A DNA stretch of 64,000 bases. Source: Melampsora larici-populina 98AG31. Its lineage: Eukaryota > Basidiomycota > Pucciniomycetes > Pucciniales > Melampsoraceae. The DNA lies in NCBI RefSeq assembly GCF_000204055.1, contig NW_006768791.1:1-64000 (forward strand). Reading direction: 5' to 3'. The position numbers and the translations under genes are program-made. This document shows positions 12,277 through 22,762 of this stretch, one piece after another; within the stretch, counting starts at the first letter, position 1; the number at the start of each line of letters is the position of its first letter. The notes below the pieces were generated by a model. It worked only from the letters and a program-made list of their open reading frames with translations, was not told where the DNA came from and ran no database searches.

Positions 12277-12422
12277 AGAGAACGTGCACTTAAGCAATTG
12301 CTGGTGAGGTATTACATTCTGCAAAATTTAAAGTGTTTAATTGGTGGTGCATGCTTCATTTTTGCATTAAAAAATTCACAGAATGTGATTTCTGGTCAGA
12401 AAATTCTTAAGTGAACACACCC
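12277..12422. mobile_element. PIF/Harbinger-type MITE, 146 bp (copy 1 of 3)
   Basis: Terminal inverted repeats of about 45 bp, containing cacttaagcaatt...ttctg and its complement. Flanked by TAA on both sides (12274-12276, 12423-12425), a 3-bp TWA target duplication typical of PIF/Harbinger. Clear relative of the copies at 13320-13464 and 54905-55052; all share the interior aatttaaagtgt...catttttgcatt. Confidence 0.8.
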
Positions 12423-13319
12423 TAAGTTTAGCAATGGGTAGCATTGAATTATGTCAATCTAATTACTCATCTGGGTGTTTCTATTTATATCTTTTGTTTC
12501 CCTGCATTCTCCACCTGAATTTTCACAAAAGATTGCTCAAGTGGATCACCTTTTGTCGTTTAGCATGTAGAATTTTATTTGCCAGCACACATCATAAGCT
12601 CTCATTAATTTCTGTAACCTTATTGTTACTTGGTTGAAATGAAGATAGAATTTTAATTGTATAAAGTTACTGTGTTATAACATATGATTGATTTATTCTG
12701 ATGGACAAAAACTGAGCAGATCTGTATGTACATGATAGACAACTATTTACTTAGCTTGCTGCACATATGTAGTGTGAATGTTATGGATCAGGTGTGCAGT
12801 ATTGGATCCTTTTATGACAAATTGTACTATTAATCATTTCCATCTTCCAACTTGAGGAAGTTGAAGGATTTTCACAGTGCACTCATGTGACTGATCTGCT
12901 TTTGGCAGCCATAATTTGACTTCTGCATGTTGCCCAATTGTAAACAAAAAGCATTTGTACATATTGAAATAGTTTATTTTTCCTTTAAAATGTCCTGTTA
13001 TTCACAGGGGCCCTTTCCTGAATTCTCCAAAAAAGATTGTTTTTCTTTCAGATTTCTTCAATTGACAATTTTGGTAGTGGTCAGGTGATCAGGCTGTTTT
13101 GCTCAAATTTTGCTGTACATTGCTGGAGAATGCTCGTTTCCATCTTGGATGAGCATTCTTTGAGCTCAGTCTATCATATGAGTGCTCAGAATCAGTTCAT
13201 GAGTCACTGCATACTCAGAACAGCTCAGAAAGTGAAACTACATATTAAAGGACAACGAAAAGGCCAGACAAACACCTGAAGCACCTTTATTTAAAAAAAT
13301 AAATCAAAGGATTTATTAA
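12423..13319. other. Intergenic
   Basis: AT-rich DNA between two copies of the same MITE family. An 80-aa open frame at 13037-13279 has no recognisable features. Confidence 0.35.
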
Positions 13320-13464
13320 GGGCGCGTTCACTTAAGCAATTTCTGGTGAGAAATCACATTCTGCAAAATTTAAAGTGTCTATTTGGTGGTGTATGTTTCA
13401 TTTTTGCATTAAAAACTTTACAGAATGTGATTTCCGGTCAAAAATTCCTTAAGTGAACGTGCCC
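13320..13464. mobile_element. PIF/Harbinger-type MITE, 145 bp (copy 2 of 3)
   Basis: Ends GGGCGCGTTCACTTAAG and the complement of GGGCACGTTCACTTAAG. The TIRs extend about 45 bp with few mismatches, and TAA duplications occupy 13317-13319 and 13465-13467. The best preserved of the three copies. Confidence 0.85.
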
Positions 13465-15119
13465 TAAGTCTCCCTAAAGTCTCCTGCCAGGTCAAATTCC
13501 TCCAATTTACCAAATGCTGTGGTACAAATAGATCAACTGGGATGATGTGATACCAATCCCAAGAGAAGTAGGAGACATTTCTAGTAGAAAGTTGTTGGAA
13601 AGAATCATTGAACATCAGTAGCTGATACTGTCAACTTTGTTGGATTATGCTAATGTTTTGCCTCCAGAATTAGACTCAGAGTGAAATCAACATCCAATAA
13701 GTGAGCAAGGAACCACATGCAAATCAAAACCCAACACCAGGTATAGCTAAGCATTCCAGATACTGCAAGTAGGATGGCCACAAGTGGTTGTAAGGGAACC
13801 TGGTGAAGATAATTATGAGTATTGTTTTCCAGATGATAATTGTATTAGCAATCGATTTACCTTGAAATAATTCATCAATGCAGGGAACATAGTCATTCTG
13901 TCAAGTTGCAATGTAGTGGAAAATGTTTCTTCAGCAGTGTCACTTGAAGTAGCAAGACAGGGGAGCTGGATACACTTTGGTTTTTTGGTTGGCACTGGCA
14001 GGAGGGCCCGCCTATCCTGCAGGTCTATTGAGATTTCAGGGTTTTAGATCCTTAGGGTACCATGAAATTGACATTCTTTATCACAAAGAAACCGATTGAG
14101 TATACTAGAAATTATTGGTAAATGTGGGATTAATCCTACTTCCTAAAACCTCTCTATTTCCAGATTTCCCCTTTACTATTTTTGTTCTAAGTTCATATTC
14201 CTCTTCTTCCCCCTTTGATCAAATCAAGAGAAGCACTTTTTTTCTCAAACCTGCAATCGCTATAACCTAATCATATCCTGATCCTCTTTTTTGTTTTCAA
14301 ACAAAACCAGATCATCCTTTACAAAAAACCCATCACCAAGAAAGTTTCTTTAAATCAGTTAAACAAGATATGTCATTTCAAGAACATAATATCTTACAAA
14401 GTTGGTCATACCAGCTTCCAAAAATCGAATCCAACTTAAACAATTTCTCAGAATTTCTATCTCTTCATAATCATATGTTGTGTAACAAATTCACAAAAGA
14501 TCTTTTCACAAATCTTGGTCACTAAATAAACTGGAATAGATCACTTGATCTTCAGGTTTCTCATCACAATATTCATTCACCATGTCTGTGTGGTGTTTTC
14601 CCATCAATGAGTGCACACAAGTTGCCTTTGTGCCTTAAAGGCAACCCGTGTGTGCTTGTCATTGAGAGACTGCCACAAGGACACAGTGATTGCAAAAAAA
14701 ATTGATGGATTGGAGATGATTATATTGATTGATTGGGTTATAGTGCAAAAGCTAGAATCTGAAAAAAGTACTGAAGATCAATGAAGAGAAACAAATCTCA
14801 CTTCTTACTTCTTACACTTTCTCCACCTCACAAATTCCAATTAATTTTTTCCAATCAAAGCAGACTACAGTCTACACATACCATTAATTTCTTCTCCATA
14901 CTTATCTCATCATCTCTTATGCCTAAACTCTTTTCTCTTCTAAACTTACTAAACCCAAAACAAATCATTACCTTTGTAAAATCATCCAAGTCTTCCTTAT
15001 AAAAATCAATACCCTGAATGCATTTCCAACTACTTTTGTTTTATATCAATCCAAACTTTACAGAATTCAATATCTATAGGCCCAATTTCAAGTTACCCCA
15101 AAACAAATCACCTCTAATC
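13465..15119. other. Intergenic
   Basis: No supportable gene up to the Harbinger element. The one notable structure is the hairpin at 14605-14664, listed separately. Confidence 0.35.
14605..14664. repeat. Strong hairpin (60-bp foldback)
   Basis: Inverted repeat: caatgag-tgcacaca-ag-ttgccttt pairs with aaaggcaa-cc-gtgtgtgc-ttgtcattg around a short loop (gtgcctt). The stem is about 26 bp with small bulges. It could be a tiny foldback element or a structured transcript; nothing in the flanks decides. Confidence 0.6.
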
Positions 15120-15210
15120 AATAGGGCGGTTCAAGTAGACCGTTTACAGCCTGTCTTAGAGTTTTAAGAGTTGCTCGGTGCCTTAAAATTATAAGTATTA
15201 TTTTAATTTT

Positions 15211-15238
15211 CGTGAACCAGCTCTAGAGCTGGTTCACG
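15211..15238. repeat. Perfect 28-bp palindrome, sub-terminal in the Harbinger element
   Basis: The sequence is cgtgaaccagctct joined to its exact complement, 88 bp from the left end. A near-identical palindrome sits at the same offset in the related MITE (58674-58699), which suggests that it is functionally kept, perhaps as a transposase or accessory-protein binding site (inference). Confidence 0.75.
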
Positions 15239-15757
15239 CACTCGCGATCTCTTCTTTAGCCTTTATAATTTTAGAGCTTTTCATTATAAAAAAAAAAGGA
15301 ACACAGTGGCAGTTTTTTTCGTTTTTTTTTGGGTTTCTTTTTTTTCAGTGTGTGTACCTTAATAAACGCCTCTCTCGAAAGGGTTTGTTTGATCCTTCGG
15401 GTTTGCGAGGTGGGGTGTTATCCGGGTTTGCCTCGTACCACATTTCCGACCTCACGGATCAGGCTTGATCCTGGCCTTTCACCCTGTCACCGCCCCTCTC
15501 GATAGCACGCCAGCTCAGCATTCGCCGCCTAACGTTCGGTTTGGATTCGCCCTGTTTCTTGGATCACTGGGGTTAGGCTTTCAAAGACGGCATAGGTCCT
15601 TCAACGCTTGGGTTAGTTTCAGATCTCCTTTCGATACGTGGCCCATCATCTCATTTTTTCGATTCCTTTATCTCCATCTTCAAATCTTCTTCCATCATCA
15701 TCATTTTCCACTCTTCCTTTTTCTCATCACCCTACCTTCCCGTGATCTTCGAATATC

Positions 15758-17550
15758 ATGTCACCAACTCCCACCGCGCCTTCCAAGGTATGTGTTTTGA
15801 TTGAACCATGTCTACTGAAATAAATGGTTGCTGACCTCGCGAATTCTCTGTTCTGCTAGAGAAATCGTCGCACTCGCGCTCAAATTGAGGAAGACCTGCT
15901 TGCATCCGGAATATCCTCCACCTCTCGAGCTACTCCTGCGGCGATCAAAAGGTCTCGAGTCGCCGCTCAAAAACGCGCTAGCAGTGTCTCCATGACTGCG
16001 CCCGCCAAACCGAACCGGGACAGCCCTCCTTTGGACATTGTCGATTATCAAACTATTGTCGCATACCTCAGTAAACCCAACATATGCAACTCTATCTTCG
16101 GCGGCGGGAGCCAGACCAGAGTGTCTGGCATGCCAATGAATCCCTCCACCATTTTGAACTCACTTGCGATCAAGTTGAACAACAACTACAACATAAGACA
16201 CAACTCTACCGACATGCGTCTGAACGGAAGGGTATTACAGCAACGTTTGAAACGCTATAAGTCGAAATATCATAGCACCAAGGCTTTCAGTAAGAAAACG
16301 GGTAGTGGTTTGTCTGCCAAAAACGTGGCAGACGGGATTCGCACAATGGACCAGCTTTTGGAGAGCATGTGCCCATGCTTTAGCGAGATGGACGCTTTGT
16401 TTCGAGACAAGGGGAATGTCAACGCTTTTGGGATTCTCGACACCGGCATCGACCCAGTTGCGCTTTTCGCCAATGACGACGACGACGACGATGAAGTTGA
16501 CATCATTGGAAACACCAACTCCAACGATGTGAACCACATGCCTGACGCCAATAGCGACGGAGGAAGTACAACCGATGGTCATGATAACTCGATGGTACTA
16601 GACAACACCGGTGGTAACAAACCCGTTTGTACGTATCTCGCTCATCTAAGAAGAAATGACGACTTTTCAAACTAATCCATGTGAATGCCTCCAAAGTTAT
16701 GACTCCGCGCCCTAAAAATAGTCTACCACCTCCAATTGCAACCAATCGTTTCTCAAGCCCTGATGCTGAAGAGTTGGAAGCGTATCAAGACCTTTTCAAG
16801 TCCCAAATGGCTAAAGATCACCCAATCCCGACCCCGGAAGATGACCTGAATGCTCACTATCGAAATTTCATCGAGAACGACGTTGATTCACCACCACCCA
16901 CCCCGAAATGCACTCAGTCGGCAAGCAAGTCATCAAACAGAGCTGCGAAGAACGATTCAACTCAAACGGCGGCTCCCCCAAAACCACCTGCGCGGAAGGT
17001 CAGCAAACGTAAATATTCGAAGAAAGACACGTTAACCGCGGAAGAGCGTGCGATGGATTCCTCATCAGGAGATGAGAACACCCCTGGTAACGCAGCACCC
17101 ATGACCACTTCAACTCAACGTCGTGGTTCAGCACGTCCCACTCTGGCTCGACGCGCTCTCGATCCCCTCCCTTCGATTGATCCTTCAACTGTACGAGGGA
17201 AGGACTATAAACACCCTGTGGCCACCGCAATGCAAGTTGGCAATGCGGCGAAGATTGACATGTTACGGTCTGCCAACGAGTGGCGCCAAGAGTTTGAGGC
17301 CGCCAAACAACTGGCTGAGGCTGAAGCTCGACAGTCCGATCTCAGTTGGGCCAAAGAAAAGTTTTACTTGGAACGTGAGGAAGAACGTAATCGATTGGCT
17401 CTCTTACGCGAAGAGGAACGCAATCGCATGGCTATCATTACCCGCAACGAGCGCAAAGCCTTTTGCGAAAAGCTGGTTCTTGAGGGCAAGACCCCTCAAG
17501 AACTTGAGGCCTATCTTCGCCTGGTATACCCCGAGGTGGGGCCTATGTAA
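15758..17550 (+). CDS. Harbinger accessory protein (Myb/SANT-like DNA-binding, coiled-coil C-terminus)
   Basis: In Harbinger transposons a second protein binds the element ends and helps bring the transposase to the nucleus and DNA; this is the candidate. Exons 15758-15787, 15860-16628 and 16697-17550 sum to 551 codons (550 aa). The N-terminus is basic (RNRRTRAQ, AAIKRSRVAAQKR). A helical region at about 65-165 (LNNNYN, LQQRLKRYKSKY, then SGLSAKN and CPCFSEMDALF) resembles the trihelix/SANT-like domain of such proteins; this is a resemblance call. An Asp run (DDDDDD) and a Pro/Ser linker follow, then a strongly predicted coiled coil (about 430-520, EEERNRLALLREEERNRMAI). If intron 2 were not removed, translation would stop at 16675. 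The gene faces the transposase tail to tail. Confidence 0.75.
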
Positions 17551-17899
17551 GCCATCTCTCCTCTTCTAGTGGCCAAAGTTTTGGATTGGGTGCTGATCTT
17601 TGCTCCTTGTTCTGGATGTGATAGCGCGAGCACCTCAGCCTGACTATGACATCTGTTTGTTTCAACTCGGGCCTGTGACCTCTGTCTGTCTCCAGACCGA
17701 CCTGAAGTATTTGTACTCTCATTTCGATTGTACTCTTATTTCGATTTTTGAGAGATAACTTTTCTCTTTTTGTTATGTGATTGTATCTGGTTGTCGAATA
17801 TCAAATTTTGAGCAATGTTATCTTCTTGTTATGTGATTTAGAATTAGAAATGATATGTTATCAATCAGTTTGTGAAATGAAATCCAGTTCAAAATGTTC

Positions 17900-18115
17900 T
17901 CAAAAATTGAAAAAGAAAAGTCACGTTAAACATAAAAGTGATGTTTAAAAAAAAGTCACGTTAAACAGAAAAGTCATGTTAAAAAGGAAAGTCATGTTGA
18001 ACTGCTTAAAAGCTTCACGTTAAACATAAAAGTGATGTTTAAAAAAAAAGTCACGTTCAACAGAAAAGTCATGTTAAAAAGGAAAGTCACGTTGAACTGC
18101 TTAAAAGCTCACAAA
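17900..18115. repeat. Two tandem copies of a ~95-bp unit built from AAGTCA(C/T)GTT words
   Basis: Between the convergent Harbinger genes a unit of about 95 bp is present twice. Inside each unit the short word aagtcacgttaaacataaaa / aagtcatgttaaa is itself repeated, giving nested periodicity. No reading frame. It may separate the two convergent transcripts. Confidence 0.75.
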
Positions 18116-18291
18116 CCACACTTGATATCATTTTGAAATGAAGTCAAGTGTCAACTCCTGACTTTACTCTGCTATACAATGCGCTATTCAAGAATACACT
18201 TGAGCACAGAAAGTTCACATTCGATTGCAGAAACACAAGACCAGAAGAGATACAAGACCAGAACAAAATAACAACATCGAATCACACGACA

Positions 18292-18411
18292 ACTTTAATA
18301 AAAACTTTCTTTGAATTGAACAGAGAGCTAGACTTTAATAAAAACTTTCTTTGAATTGAACAGAGAGCTAGACTTTAATAAAAACTTTCTTTGAATTGAA
18401 CAGAGAGCTAG
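18292..18411. repeat. Three exact tandem copies of a 40-bp unit
   Basis: The unit beginning actttaataaaaactttctt and ending agagagctag occurs three times head to tail (18292-18331, 18332-18371, 18372-18411), just past the transposase stop. Exact identity indicates recent expansion. There are no spacers, so it is not CRISPR-like. Confidence 0.9.
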
Positions 18412-18510
18412 CCAAAATCGAAAGACATCAATCGGATGAAAAGGGCCAAGTTACAATCAAAGAGTACTGAAGAGTCTACATCGAGAAACTGAACAGAGGA
18501 CGGATTAAGA

Positions 18511-19913
18511 TTACACAATTGGAAGACCACCGTTTTCCCAGTTGTACGCCACCGCGTAGTCTCGCACAGCCTCACGTCGAGCTCTTCCTCTTTCAACCAT
18601 AGCGATATTACACTCTAATTCACGAAATCTATCTTGACCAGCCTCGCCTCGTTCAGCAATTATCAGTTCTTGGTCCTCGTCCTCCCATGCGTTTCCGAGT
18701 TGGGCCAGCATATTATGAAGAATGATGCACACTCGAACCCATCGTAAGATATGATACATATCTTCTTTCTCATTTAATGCCAATCGTAATCCCTGAAGCG
18801 ACGCCCATCTCGACTTCAGAATACCAATGCAATGTTCATTGCGCACACGAGCCTTCGCCACACACCAGTTGAACTCTCTGTTGCGCTGAACGTCACCTGC
18901 CTGGCCTTTGTATGAGGGAACCACAGAGTCAGAAGGTATGTATGCAGAATCGGCGATTATGTATTCGCCTGACCAGAAACAAGTCAGTAAACATGTCAGT
19001 ACAGTCTTTGAATGCCACGGGTGAAAGGAAAACGTGACATACCTTTATCGAAATATTTGTTTTGAGCGTTAGCAACATCTGTTTTTGAATAAACCGTGCT
19101 GTCACAGCATGAACCGGGCCATCCACCATAAGCATAAGTAATTCGGCGATTGCAGTCACAGATGATCTGTATGTTGATTGAATAACGGTGCTTTCTGTCA
19201 AAAAAGACTTCACCATCACGTCCTGGTCGCTGAAAGAGGGGAATGGTAGTTCCGTCGACAAACCCCACACAGCCAGGGAAACCATCCCGCTCCAGCACCT
19301 TAGATATAGCTTTGCGTCTGTCTGAGTTTGGCCATGTGACGTAGTGAGACCCCGCTTGTAAGATAGCCGTTATTACGCGCCGAGTGCAGTTGACTACAGA
19401 ACCGCGAGCCACTTTGTAGTTCCTCGCAAAACGACCAACTGAAGCTCCATTGCCGTTACTGCCGAGGCGCTCGAGTGTGATGGCAAGCTGTTGTTCCACT
19501 GGAGGTTGCGGATTGTTGGTGTTCGACACAAAAATTGGATGTAAGTGAATCATGCCTAAAAGAGCGCCGAAACCTTCTGGAGTTGTTCTCATAGCTTGAC
19601 GAAAGTCGGTTCTTCGAGAATGCAACATATCCCGTAGATCGAAGAGATTAGCTGGTCGGACACGCATTCGAGGCTCCAGGTATCGGTTCGAGATGACCGT
19701 GGTGAGCATGTCTCCCCACATCTCTTCCTCGTCAAACAGGTCATCAAATAACGTTGCCATAAATTCATCTTCTGGGTAGGCAATTCGGCCATCGCTAGGG
19801 TCAAGTGGGTGGTGTCCATCTCCCGGATCGTTGGTGGCCGCATTCATATGAGCAAACATACATAACATGGTGAGATCTCGTATCGCAGCTGCTCGGTCAG
19901 ATACCCGAGGCAT
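18511..19913 (-). CDS. PIF/Harbinger DDE transposase (DDE_Tnp_4 type)
   Basis: Cuts and rejoins the element at its inverted repeats. Two exons, 19043-19913 and 18511-18968, joined over a 74-nt intron; 443 codons, 442 aa from the ATG at 19913. The frame is open further upstream to 20075, but that extension (many Phe, low complexity) looks like 5' leader. Catalytic residues are visible: D220 in GFVDGTTIPL, D271 in WPGSCCDSTVY, D297 in IIADSAY and E335 in VRNEHCIG; D297 to E335 is the usual Harbinger spacing. The intron interrupts the codon before the IIADSAY motif. The C-terminus is acidic then Arg-rich. No disabling change seen. Confidence 0.9.
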
Positions 19914-20254
19914 GATGGAGGTGAAAAAGTGGATTGGTGTTGAAGATGTGAACTGGATGATAGTTTGGAAGCAGGGGTCGAGATTACCAGTTGGAGGGTA
20001 GATGAAGAGGCCAGGTGATTCAAAACATATGAAAAAAAAATCATTCATGTTGAAAAAAAAGACCGTTTGATCCAACGAAAGAGGAGCTAACTGACTTTTC
20101 CAGACGTTGGACCTGAAAAGAGAAGGTCATAAATCCTAAATTTACAGACGCTGTCACTCTGCGAACGCAAATTTTAAGGGTGTCACACCCCTAAAATTTA
20201 GGTTTGCCAATATCCGGCGAGCTGTTCACAAAATCTGTCTTGAACCGCCCTAAT

Positions 20255-20760
20255 ATATACTGTTAATGTATGTTATATTTCCTATAATATAATTTCATCA
20301 AATATAAAAAAACCAAGAAATCCTACATCATGTTTTCTTTCTCTAATAAACATAAACCTCCTAGATTCATACAAAAAAAACCCACACTTTTTCCCACATT
20401 CTATAAATTTGATACCAAACAAAACAACAACAACAAAACAACACCACTTCCAAAAACCCCCAAACTAACCATAATCACATCTCACAAATCACACATATGC
20501 AACCAAAAAAGATCTTACACCAAGAGTTGAAACTGAGTAAGGAGAGGGGAGGGAGAAAAAACCAAGAAAAAAAACTCAGATAGGAAACAATACAGAAAAA
20601 GACCCAAAAATCCTCAAGAAAAGAAAAACCAACCCAACCCAACCCAAAATGTATAAAAAACATATCAATGGTTACAAACAAATCAAAACATCACAAAAAA
20701 AAACCATTCGTATCTATCCCAACTCCCATCTGTTTTTTTCCTCATTTCCATTTCCATCTT
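20255..20760. other. Intergenic, A-rich
   Basis: Very A-rich on the plus strand, pyrimidine-rich on the minus strand. It holds the 3' flank of the minus-strand membrane-protein gene. No gene seen. Confidence 0.4.
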
Positions 20761-22361
20761 TCATCTTCTATCATTTGTCTGAACTCCCAACCGATCATCC
20801 GATAAACTAACTCTTTCCAAAGACCCATCCAAATCATTCCCACTTTTCTTTTCCACCACATATTCCGGTGGTCCTCCATTCATCAAAGCCGGTGTATATT
20901 TAGGAGGAATAAATGGTGAATCTTGATGTGAGTAAGGTCCCATTGGATAAGATTCATGAGTTTGATGTGATGGATGTATTTCGAGTGGTGGGTTTAGTGA
21001 GGAGGTACGTGTGAATGATGGATCGAGTAATTGATGATCTAAACACCCCCAAAAAAAAGAAAAAAAAATTAGAAATCCTTGCAACAGAACTCGAGAAAAA
21101 GAAAAGAAACAGAAACAACTCAACAATAAGCCCCAGCCAAACCAGCAAACAAAAGAGCCAAACAAGTCGTCAAGACCAACCAACCCACATCCCACCAAAT
21201 CCCACGTTGCCAATCATCTTCACACAACTTTTGAGCTTCATTAGAATCAATCGAAGCAATCGTACCTGACAAAGTTTGAGCTTTTGCCCCCGTGACTTGA
21301 TTCATACATGAACTAATTAAATCTGATTTGACTAAGAAATGTGCAATGACTCGGATCAATTCGGCTACAAAGGTTACTAAGGCTGCTAGACCTGATAAAA
21401 GAAAATAGATTCTTGTTAAGATGATCTTTAGAATCACAAACAAACAAACAAAATTGATTAGATCGGGGGATCAGGGTGGGGTTTGGGATTGAGAGGTGTT
21501 ACCTTTTGAGTGATGGCTGCAATCATTCCAAAGAATTCAACACCAGCAATCACAAAGAAAAGGATCCCTAAAACTAAAAACAAAGAAATTTCCAGAAAAA
21601 AAACAGTCAATTCAAATATGATTATAATTTTTAAAAAACAAGAGATATAAAGTGTTGAGAGAGAACAGAAAGTGGAAACTAAACTAAGACCAAAGACCAT
21701 CATTCTAGGCGTATCAATTCCTTCAGACCGATCTTGAAAAAACCTAACCCCCAAAACCAATGACCATACTATCGAATCGAATCGAATCCAAAAAAAGAAA
21801 AAGAAAAGTCAGTGAGGATCGGGTTTGAATTGAATTTGAAAGAAAGAAAAAACACTAAACTTAATGAGATTGAAGAAGTAAAAAGCACAATCGGTCTTAA
21901 TGGTTTACTATAAACACTATTACCAAGTTGGATCCAAGTATAATTGGTAGATTGGATCATGATAATGCCAACAACAACAACAACAATGATGATAAGTTAA
22001 AAGAGATAATCAGGATCAAAAAAGAGACAGGTTTAAGACATGAGTAAGTTTCAATAAGATGATGAAATGAAATTGATATTGATAAAGTTTCAATAAATCA
22101 TGAATCGAAGTTCTCGAAAAAATCGAAAAAAAAAGTTGAATGATGAGACTTGTTTTAAAGATAGAAAATATTAAATTTTATGAATTTGAAACTTCAGATC
22201 GATTCTTGGTAAAGATTGGTTTGAGGATTGGTTTGATCAAATTTACTTGATAAGACTTGAGATTAAGTTTAAAGAGTAAGGTATAGAAATCAGTCAGCTT
22301 ACCGTTGAACTGCTAGTGCATAAGGTGGTGGATTAGAATTAGGTGCTAATCTGGTTTCCAT
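20761..22361 (-). CDS. Four-span membrane protein (MARVEL/tetraspan-like)
   Basis: Minus-strand gene with several short introns. Exonic pieces: a possible first exon at 22361-22303 (METRLAPNSNPPPYALAVQR), a first membrane segment near WSLVLGVRFFQ (about 21760), a second near MMVFGLSLVSTF, a third near GILFFVIAGVEFFGMIAA, a segment IILTRIYFLLSGLAALVTF (exon start about 21417), the extracellular stretch with CMNQVTGAKAQ, a fourth segment WWDVGWLVLTTCLALL, and a soluble tail from about 21046 to the stop at 20761. The tail has Pro-rich PPKYTP and GPPEYVVEKK. The splice from AITQK to IILTR is in phase. The join of the first exon is unclear: no AG lies upstream of the exon containing TNYTWIQL, so translation may instead begin at 21960. 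Family assignment rests on topology only. Confidence 0.55.
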
Positions 22362-22393
22362 CTTGATATTGATATTGATATTGATAATGTTGT

Positions 22394-22424
<31 letters not shown>
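22394..22424. repeat. (GAT)n microsatellite
   Basis: About ten GAT units just upstream of the ATG at 22361 of the membrane-protein gene, i.e. in its likely 5' leader. Confidence 0.8.
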
Positions 22425-22762
22425 ATTGTGGATTTGGATTTAGAACAATCAAACTTATTTGATCATCAATCGATTTGTAAAATAACTCACTTTTTCATAT
22501 CTCTTTAAATCAAAACTCACTTTTGGATCATCAAAATCTCAATTTCAATTTGCACATGATCTCCAATTCACTTCATCACTCTCTTGAAATTCTACATAAA
22601 TCTTATCAAATTGTATTTTGATGTATGTACTTTAGGAGTATCAACATCATCTCACTCAGTGTTCAATACAAAATATAATTAATCTTTTATGATTCAAGTC
22701 ATCAAAAACATCACATAAATCTCTTTCTTACAACCAAAACAATCCATCACCAACCAACCTTC

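Larger units (their letters stand above)
15123..20251. mobile_element. Complete PIF/Harbinger transposon, ~5.1 kb
   Basis: The ends are perfect 13-bp inverted repeats, AGGGCGGTTCAAG, flanked on both sides by AAT (15120-15122, 20252-20254), a 3-bp target duplication. The element carries the two genes expected of Harbinger systems: a DNA-binding-type accessory protein (15758-17550, plus) and a DDE transposase (18511-19913, minus), convergently arranged. A 28-bp perfect palindrome at 15211-15238 lies 88 bp from the left end. Both genes are open with intact splice sites and all catalytic residues, so the element may still be autonomous. A 343-bp deletion-type derivative lies at 58586-58928. Confidence 0.9.

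Noticed and set aside
16235..16582. 115-codon minus-strand frame
   Set aside because: Antisense of the Harbinger accessory gene; its Val run comes from the Asp repeat.
18292..18411. Possible CRISPR-like array
   Set aside because: Three exact head-to-tail 40-bp units with no spacers in a eukaryotic transposon; a simple tandem repeat.
19914..20075. Upstream start for the Harbinger transposase at 20075
   Set aside because: The extra 54 residues are Phe-rich low complexity resembling a leader; the protein from 19913 already has the complete domain.
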